Shown here piece by piece: positions 15,600 to 21,534 of a stretch of DNA of 21,534 nucleotides. The notes under the pieces were generated by a model, which did not search any database, had not been told where the DNA came from, and worked only from the letters and a program-made list of their open reading frames with translations. Within the stretch, counting starts at the first letter, position 1. Each line of letters starts with the position of its first letter. Both the position numbers and the translations under genes were made by a program. Origin of the DNA: Akkermansiaceae bacterium UBA4145 (GTDB lineage: Bacteria > Verrucomicrobiota > Verrucomicrobiia > Verrucomicrobiales > Akkermansiaceae); assembly GCA_002380675.1 (NCBI GenBank), contig DFWB01000128.1:1-21534 (forward strand). The letters are read 5' to 3'.

Positions 15600-15646
15600 G
15601 ATTTGCGAGGCCTCCTCGCAAATCGGCCCTAGTCTAATTTTTTTTT
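15600..15646 (+). terminator. terminator-like hairpin after Verru_Chthon A
   Basis: GATTTGCGAGG (15600-15610) and CCTCGCAAATC (15614-15624) form a perfect 11-bp stem with a 3-nt loop. Nine T residues follow at 15638-15646, but 13 nt after the stem instead of directly. It lies 110 nt past the Verru_Chthon A stop and 136 nt before the giant gene's ATG. It probably separates the two transcripts, or attenuates read-through. Confidence 0.5.
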
Positions 15647-15781
15647 GGCGACTACTTGCAGTAGCTCCTCTTTTCGGGTGAGTTAACTCCATCCAAATAT
15701 GGCCTTTGCCGACAGGAATCCTCCTCTATGGAACCTTTCCGGCACGCTTAACGAAAACAAGACCCCTACCAACCAAGTATC

Positions 15782-18700
15782 ATGCAATTTAGTCGAGGAC
15801 TCCATCCTGCCTTTGTCGCGATGGCGGCGGCCGCCGCCCTTCCTTTATCTGCTATATCCGCAAAAGCCCAGCTTGCTGAATCGGGCACTCCGGGAGACCG
15901 GGCGGTCTATACCCTCGGCACTGGGGCGACGCTTGCCTCTGGCATTGGAACCAGTGTGATCCATGGATTTGACGCGGTGACAGTTGATGACACTGCGGAC
16001 AGTTTCGAACTGCAGGCAGGAGGCTTGGTCGGCCTGACCGAGGGCCATCACCTCGTGCTTTATGGAACCCGCTACATCAACGGAGCGGGCGGCGCCAGAT
16101 CTGGGCTCGACAATACGATTGTCATTAATGGCACCGACACTCTCGTTTACGGATCGAGCTCTACCTACACGAGAGATGGAACGAATAATAATCACTTCGT
16201 CAGGGGTGGCGCGATCGTGGAAGTGGCGCAGGGTGATACGCTTGAAATCCAGTCGCAGAGAACGGATAACAATGCACAGACTATCATTCAGCAAGATGCG
16301 GATCTCCAATTGGTAAAGCTCGACGATAATCTCAGTTATGCGCGGCTTGGAGTTCTCTTCGATTTTCAGAACTTCATGAGTAGCGCCTCTGCGGGGCCAG
16401 CTGCGGTGCCCTACGACATTCAGGATGAGCTGGATCCGGGCTTCGGCCACAACGAGGGAGAGAGTCAGATTACTCTGAACACTCCCGGGCGTTATCTCGT
16501 CTTCGCGAACACAGGGGTGCGTATCAGTGGTGGTAACCGTCACCGGCAGGCCATCACACAGCGACTGACTCTGGACGGAAGCCCGATAGAGGATTCTTCA
16601 ACAGTTGTCTACATACGCTATGCGGGAAGCGGTGATAGCCTGGGCGGGCTGTTGGAATACGGTTCCGCCTCATTGGGTATGATCGTTGAGACCGAGTCTG
16701 CCAATTCCGTTCTGGAGGTTGAGCTTCTTCGGGATAACGATGTTGGGTCCACCAACACGGCTGTGGCACTCGAGGCTGCTCGCAGCGGAATAACGATTCT
16801 CAAACTGCCGGCCTACGGAGATTACCTCTCTCTTTCTGGCCCTTCTCAGAATATCAATTTCAACCAAGGTAATCCTGAGACTCCACTCAGTCTGGCAGGA
16901 GGGCTACCGGTTTCGAACCCTTCCTTTGGCTACGATCCTGCTATCAACAGTTCTCAAGTCACCGTAAACCTCGATGGCGATTATCTTTTCCTCGCTTCAC
17001 ACTTCGCCGATAACTTCAACACGGCCGGGGCGAACGTCAGAACGATCTTCCGGCAGGGATTCCAAACCATTCCCAGCGGTGGGCTGGCGGGAAAAATTCC
17101 TTACGGAAACGGCGGTGCTTACAACCGTGATGATGATGCCGGTGGAGATCGGGCTCGGGACTCTGGAAGCTGGGCGGGGGCCATCCTTCCCCTGAGCGCC
17201 GGTGATCTAGTGGAGACCACTTCGGCCCGCTACGGGGGCAATCCCGCGACTTTTAATGCGACTACAGTGGGTCTTCAGGCGCTCAATATCGGAAGTATAT
17301 CTTCGCCTCCTCTTGATCCACAGATCAGCCTGAACGGACCTTTCAATATTCTTGTGGAATCGCTGGGGAATGTGATCAGCGGGGAGAGCGATCTCCTGAC
17401 CTCCGATGCAAACACCGGACCAGAGGCACTGGTTTACACGGTTACGGGGGCAGTGACAGGTGGATCGCTTCAGCTTGGAGGAGTCCCGGTTTCCCAAGGG
17501 GCTTCCTTCACTCAGGAAGATGTTAATAGTGGTTTGCTGACATTCGATGCAGCAGCCTCGGCGCAGACCGGCGGCTTTGAATTCAGCGTGGCAGACGGAG
17601 GAGTAAGACCCGACGCAGGAACCTTCGTGGTTAATGTGGGTATTTCGACTGCCCTCGCTGCAGACTCCGCAAGCACTGACGAGGACACGGCAATATCTGC
17701 CCTTGATCAGGGCGCTACCAGCGTGCTTGCCAACGATGTGGGAACGAATCTTACGGTGGTGGGCCACGACTTCCTGAGTGCGCAAGGGGCTACTGTTACC
17801 GTGAGCCAGGATGGGACCTTTACTTATACTCCGGGTGCTGCTGCAGCTCTTCAGGCTCTCGCGATCGGGGAGACCTTGAGCGACAGTTTCAGCTACACGG
17901 CAGCGGATTTCCAGGGCGCGACCTTCGTCGGGACGGTTACAGTGCTTGTCACGGGAACCAACGATAATTCCCTGGTGACGAACGAGAGTGTTGTCAGCAT
18001 TAACGGTTCTGGGAGTAGTCTCAACCTGCTTTCCAACGAGTCTGATGTGGATTCTTCCGATCTTCTTTCCATCAGCGGGGCAACCCAGCAGGTCTTTGGC
18101 GGGGGAGGGGCGGTATCCGATGACATCTTTGATTTCAGTCTCGTGCCTCTGGTGTTTACGTCCCAGTTTGGTGCTACGGTCAGCCTTTCCTCGGATGGAA
18201 CCTTTGACTACGACCCCAGCACCTCAGCTATTCTCCTGAGCTTGGCTCCCGGGGTCATCCTCTCCGAAAGTTTTATCTACGACGTCTTCGATGGAACTGG
18301 CACGGTTTCGGGAGTTGTGACGATTACTTCCGGTGGTGCCAGCCTGCCTACCGTGGACTATGGCTCCACCAGCGCGGAGAGTAGTATCAACATCGATATA
18401 CTCGAAAACGATTCGGTGGGGGGAGCCGCAGGGACGGCAACCCCAGGTGCCGCCCTTAATTTGAACGCGGCTGGTGCTGCCAACACGAACTCGAATTGGG
18501 CGAACACGGGTTCCGGTGGGGGTGCTCTTACCATGGAGGGAGCTGGAACAGCCTCTGTGCTGATCTCTCCGGAGAATGCTCCGGTGGGCATTACAGCGGC
18601 TTATGATCTCTCCGGTAGTGGTAGTGGCGACCAGATTCTTGCCCCCGATGACGCAAACAATCTTTATGGGGGGAACATCAGTACGGGCTCCTTCTCGGTG

Positions 18701-21534
18701 GAAGTCGCTATTCGTCCCGATGATCACGTTGGACCGGAGCCGATCTGGGGTGCAGGAGGAAATGGAACCGGATCCTCTCTCATCCTGATTGACGATCAGC
18801 TGATCTTCACCATTGGAAACAATGCGCTGGTGGCGCAGGCGGTTGCCGCCATCCCCTCGAATGCGATTGCTGGCGGAGATTACGCCCAGGTGATCGGAAC
18901 GTTTGACATAGTCTCGGATGTCGCTTCGCTTTACGTGAACGGGGTTCTCGTTTCCCAGGGGAATGCGATCAATATCACGACAGGGAACGCAGCTAATATT
19001 GTCGACTGGTCCGGCACGGACGATGAAGGAATCGGACGCTCGGCTGGAACCACCGGGGGGGATATCAACATAGCACCCTACCTTGGCTCTAATGGGACAG
19101 TCGATATTCCCGACTTTAACGATGCCAATGACCGTTACGATGGGGAGCTAGCCATTGTCCGGGTTTATTCCAGCGTCCTTTCTGCAAGCCAGATCAACGC
19201 CAACTATGAGGCGATCTTCGGAGCCGGAATTCCCGCTACCTCTGCCGATCTGGTAGATCTTGCAGGATCTGGCGCTCCTGTGGTGGGTAGTGCTGTAGCG
19301 CTGCCTTCGGGCGCCACCGTGACCCTCGAGTCCGATGGAAGCCTCACTTATGATCCGAACGGAGCTTTTGGATATGTCGGGGTTGGTCTCTCAGCCCGTG
19401 ACTCTTTCACCTACACCCTCAACACTACGACTAACGGAGTCGTCACCGTAAATGTTGATGTGGAGGGAACGAACCCCGATCCTCAAATTTCGATTTCGGG
19501 AGGCCCAGATACAGTGGGAGAGGGAGGGGCTATTACGATTTCCCTTGAATCAAGTGCGGCGGTTGCCGGTCCTGTCAGCGTGGAGCTTAGTTTCAGTGGC
19601 CTGTCTACCGTGGATGCTGACTTTTCAGCGGCAACTACAGTTGAGATCCCTGACGGAGCAAACTCTGCGGAAGTGACGATCAACACCTTGACTGATAATC
19701 TCTACGAGGATCTTGAGAATATCATCGTTTCCGTTGAGAGTGTGAATGGGAATGCTGTCGTGGGGGGCTCATCAGTCACCGAGGTTCTCCTCAGTGACGG
19801 TGACCCGGAGCCTGAGTTTTCCATCGCGGCCAATCAGGTCGAGGGAGCGGAAGGAACCACTCTGGAATTCACAGTGTCGCCAGATGTGGTCTCTCAGGCC
19901 GATCGTTCTGTGACCTTGAATTACTCAGGGACTGCCGTTAACGGGGAAGACTTTTTCGGTGAGACCTCTCTGGTAATTCCGGGCGGCAATCAGTCTGTGA
20001 GCATTAGTCTTCTTCCCTTCGACGATGGGCTTCCAGAAATTTCTGAAACCGTGACAGTAGGGTTAGAGGCCGTTGACACAGGAACCATCGGGGGGAACTC
20101 CTCGGCATCCAGTGAGATTACGGATGGTGCAGGAACGCTCCTCTTCTTTGCCGACTTTGAGAACGTGGACCCCTTCGGGGACCCCGGAACTCCAAATTTG
20201 ACGAAAGTAGGATCCGATGCCCCATTCGCTGCAAATTTAGGCACTGCGGTGGGCTCATGGGAGGATATCCCGGAGCAGAATGTCTCGGGGGATATTCCAG
20301 GAATTTATCTCGAGGTTGATGATTCGAAGGGAGATGGAGTTGATGAGGCTCTGGTGCTGGACCGGCCCTTGCCGGGGGAGGGTGATATTACCGCCCGTCT
20401 CGCGGCTCCCGCCGACATTTCGGCAACCAACGCGGCCTTCATCTCGATGGATCTTGGAAATCGTCGGACCCAGAATACCAGCGAGGCCAAGAGTTGGAGA
20501 ATTATTGGTCTTGATGATGCTGGCGAGAAGTCCTTTGAGCTCTACGTCAGCGGGAACAACAGCGGACCTAACAACGAGCAGCTGCATCACGTGAGCTCTG
20601 AAGGTGAGCTCACTCCTCTCGGTCGCCCTGCAGACTTCGACAACACGGGTTCCATTGAGGAGGAGTCCGAGCAAAGCCGTTTGATTCTCTCCCTGACCTC
20701 CGAAGGCTACCAGGTTGCGATTGATCGCTGGCCTATCGAGGGCATCATTGATTCGGTCAGTGGCGTTCTGCCTTATGCAGGAAACGCCACCCAGATCAGT
20801 GCGATTCTCTTCAGCCTCAGTGCGAGTCTGAACGATGTGGAAAGTAGCGGAATCATCGTTGACGATCTGACAGTGGGCGGAGTGCCCGGGAATGGGGCCC
20901 CAAGTATCAGCCTTAATGGAGACACGTTGAGGGATGGAGAATCCAGCTCCCTTGCGGCAAGCTTCATTGCTACCGATATCAGTCTCACCGGTCTACAGGT
21001 TGCTGATGCCGATGCTGGACAGGGTCAGCTTACTGCGACCTTCCAGAGCGCGGGAGACGCGCCTGTGACTTTTGCGGCGGGTGGTCCTGCGGTTGTTACC
21101 GGTAGCGGATCAGCCTCCCTTGTCCTTGTAGGAACTCTTGACGAGATTAACGCGAGTCTCGCGGCCGGAGTGGTCTCAACAACGGATGGAGTAACGGGCG
21201 GAAATGCGGCGATTTCCTTTACCATCGACGATGGGGGAAGTAGTGGGCCGGGAGGACCCAAGGCGGCTACCCATGACCTTGTATTTTATGTAAACGAGGG
21301 ACCTACGGTGACGATCAATCAGGCCGCAGGGCAGGACGACCCCACTGGAAGCTCTACGATAGAATTCGAAGTCTCCTTCAGCGAAGCGGTCACAGGTTTC
21401 GCGGAAGACGACATTGACCTCTCTGGAAGCACGGATACGGGTAACCTTGTTGCCAGTGTAAGCGGGACTGGCGAGACTTACATCGTCTCGGTTACCGGAA
21501 TGAGCAGTGGAGGCTTGGTCATTGTTTCGGTCGC
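15782..21534 (+). CDS. giant secreted multidomain beta protein (adhesin-like), 3' end beyond window
   Basis: The frame is open from ATG 15782 to the window end, 1917 codons, without a stop. ATG 15782 is the first after an in-frame TAA at 15749. Domains by rough residue: signal peptide 1-29 (SAKA then Q); three jelly-roll (C1q/TNF-like) modules about 30-505; a CSPG/cadherin-3-like repeat about 517-622 (GASFTQEDVNSGLLTF); VCBS/cadherin-like domains about 623-727 and 728-850; a third about 855-1225 split by a LamG domain (about 887-1148); two Calx-beta domains about 1230-1340 and 1341-1450; a beta-sandwich domain about 1455-1703; a cadherin-like domain to about 1838; then a bacterial Ig-like domain to the edge. 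Such proteins usually bind calcium and sugars or other cells. The C-terminal sorting signal lies outside the window. I infer a surface or secreted adhesin linked to the upstream pilin-like gene. Confidence 0.88.
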   Translation, partial: MQFSRGLHPAFVAMAAAAALPLSAISAKAQLAESGTPGDRAVYTLGTGATLASGIGTSVIHGFDAVTVDDTADSFELQAGGLVGLTEGHHLVLYGTRYINGAGGARSGLDNTIVINGTDTLVYGSSSTYTRDGTNNNHFVRGGAIVEVAQGDTLEIQSQRTDNNAQTIIQQDADLQLVKLDDNLSYARLGVLFDFQNFMSSASAGPAAVPYDIQDELDPGFGHNEGESQITLNTPGRYLVFANTGVRISGGNRHRQAITQRLTLDGSPIEDSSTVVYIRYAGSGDSLGGLLEYGSASLGMIVETESANSVLEVELLRDNDVGSTNTAVALEAARSGITILKLPAYGDYLSLSGPSQNINFNQGNPETPLSLAGGLPVSNPSFGYDPAINSSQVTVNLDGDYLFLASHFADNFNTAGANVRTIFRQGFQTIPSGGLAGKIPYGNGGAYNRDDDAGGDRARDSGSWAGAILPLSAGDLVETTSARYGGNPATFNATTVGLQALNIGSISSPPLDPQISLNGPFNILVESLGNVISGESDLLTSDANTGPEALVYTVTGAVTGGSLQLGGVPVSQGASFTQEDVNSGLLTFDAAASAQTGGFEFSVADGGVRPDAGTFVVNVGISTALAADSASTDEDTAISALDQGATSVLANDVGTNLTVVGHDFLSAQGATVTVSQDGTFTYTPGAAAALQALAIGETLSDSFSYTAADFQGATFVGTVTVLVTGTNDNSLVTNESVVSINGSGSSLNLLSNESDVDSSDLLSISGATQQVFGGGGAVSDDIFDFSLVPLVFTSQFGATVSLSSDGTFDYDPSTSAILLSLAPGVILSESFIYDVFDGTGTVSGVVTITSGGASLPTVDYGSTSAESSINIDILENDSVGGAAGTATPGAALNLNAAGAANTNSNWANTGSGGGALTMEGAGTASVLISPENAPVGITAAYDLSGSGSGDQILAPDDANNLYGGNISTGSFSVEVAIRPDDHVGPEPIWGAGGNGTGSSLILIDDQLIFTIGNNALVAQAVAAIPSNAIAGGDYAQVIGTFDIVSDVASLYVNGVLVSQGNAINITTGNAANIVDWSGTDDEGIGRSAGTTGGDINIAPYLGSNGTVDIPDFNDANDRYDGELAIVRVYSSVLSASQINANYEAIFGAGIPATSADLVDLAGSGAPVVGSAVALPSGATVTLESDGSLTYDPNGAFGYVGVGLSARDSFTYTLNTTTNGVVTVNVDVEGTNPDPQISISGGPDTVGEGGAITISLESSAAVAGPVSVELSFSGLSTVDADFSAATTVEIPDGANSAEVTINTLTDNLYEDLENIIVSVESVNGNAVVGGSSVTEVLLSDGDPEPEFSIAANQVEGAEGTTLEFTVSPDVVSQADRSVTLNYSGTAVNGEDFFGETSLVIPGGNQSVSISLLPFDDGLPEISETVTVGLEAVDTGTIGGNSSASSEITDGAGTLLFFADFENVDPFGDPGTPNLTKVGSDAPFAANLGTAVGSWEDIPEQNVSGDIPGIYLEVDDSKGDGVDEALVLDRPLPGEGDITARLAAPADISATNAAFISMDLGNRRTQNTSEAKSWRIIGLDDAGEKSFELYVSGNNSGPNNEQLHHVSSEGELTPLGRPADFDNTGSIEEESEQSRLILSLTSEGYQVAIDRWPIEGIIDSVSGVLPYAGNATQISAILFSLSASLNDVESSGIIVDDLTVGGVPGNGAPSISLNGDTLRDGESSSLAASFIATDISLTGLQVADADAGQGQLTATFQSAGDAPVTFAAGGPAVVTGSGSASLVLVGTLDEINASLAAGVVSTTDGVTGGNAAISFTIDDGGSSGPGGPKAATHDLVFYVNEGPTVTINQAAGQDDPTGSSTIEFEVSFSEAVTGFAEDDIDLSGSTDTGNLVASVSGTGETYIVSVTGMSSGGLVIVSV
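15869..17300 (+). repeat. three tandem jelly-roll modules in the giant protein
   Basis: Three degenerate protein modules of about 140-160 residues each occur at nt about 15869-16323, 16324-16815 and 16816-17300. Each contains G-x-x-L-V/F-L/F-x (GHHLVLYGT, GRYLVFANT, GDYLFLASH), then a polar Gly-rich middle, then a strand ending L-x-L-V-K-L, I-T-I-L-K-L and V-G-L-Q-A-L. The pattern recalls C1q/TNF-like folds. DNA identity is low, so the duplication is old. Confidence 0.55.
18345..19460 (+). other. LamG domain inserted inside a cadherin/VCBS-like domain
   Basis: The segment STSAESSINIDILENDSVGG (about nt 18360-18425) is the usual beginning of a VCBS/cadherin-like domain. Its usual end, ATVTLESDGSLTYDPNGAFG then DSFTYTLN, appears only at about 19315-19430. 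Between them lies a complete LamG-like unit: SFSVEVAIRP, LYVNGVLVSQG, ELAIVRVYSSVLSASQI. Confidence 0.6.

Noticed and set aside
15845..17785. Minus-strand open frames of 192-232 codons opposite the giant gene
   Set aside because: They mirror the codon pattern of the plus-strand giant protein, whose frame has domain motifs throughout.

Overview
The window looks like a chromosomal piece of a Verrucomicrobiota bacterium (inference). The main evidence is a 1274-residue protein at 11666-15490 that I recognise as Verru_Chthon cassette protein A, a family known from that phylum. The secreted sugar-degradation genes (PL10 pectate lyase, DUF1080, ThuA) and the scarcity of strong Shine-Dalgarno sites fit the same group. 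I see no tRNA, rRNA, CRISPR array, transposase or phage gene.

Left part (1-1404, plus strand): the 3' end of a PQQ-type beta-propeller gene, then a weakly supported hypothetical ORF. Iron block (1394-7003): a minus-strand ferric iron ABC importer in the order substrate-binding protein, permease, ATPase (FbpA-FbpB-FbpC, 5277 down to 1394). It is preceded by a minus-strand AraC-family regulator (5715-6605), with a small Bfd-like [2Fe-2S] protein diverging from it (6707-7003). A near-perfect operator-like palindrome (6615-6635) lies between the regulator and the Bfd-like gene. A promoter-like pair with an inverted repeat just upstream of it lies before fbpA. Together these suggest an iron-responsive unit with import, regulation and iron release or storage.

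Polysaccharide block (7020-10715): an exported alpha/beta-hydrolase, a DUF1080 protein and a PL10 pectate lyase on the plus strand, meeting a convergent ThuA-domain protein. All four carry signal-peptide-like N-termini, so they probably form a small extracytoplasmic pectin or glycoside degradation locus.

Surface block (10776-21534): a small secreted hypothetical protein and the Verru_Chthon A protein diverge from a highly structured 179-bp intergenic region with interleaved inverted repeats. Verru_Chthon A starts with a type IV pilin-like segment and ends with features resembling the type II secretion minor pseudopilin GspK. It is followed by an open frame starting at 15782 that runs to the window end without a stop (1917 codons and still open). 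This encodes a giant secreted mosaic of jelly-roll modules, cadherin/VCBS-like domains, a LamG domain, Calx-beta domains and further Ig-like domains. The combination of GspK-like pilin, giant adhesin-like protein and small exported partner is the best candidate for a poorly described system here. The usual cassette partners B, C and D are not in the window.
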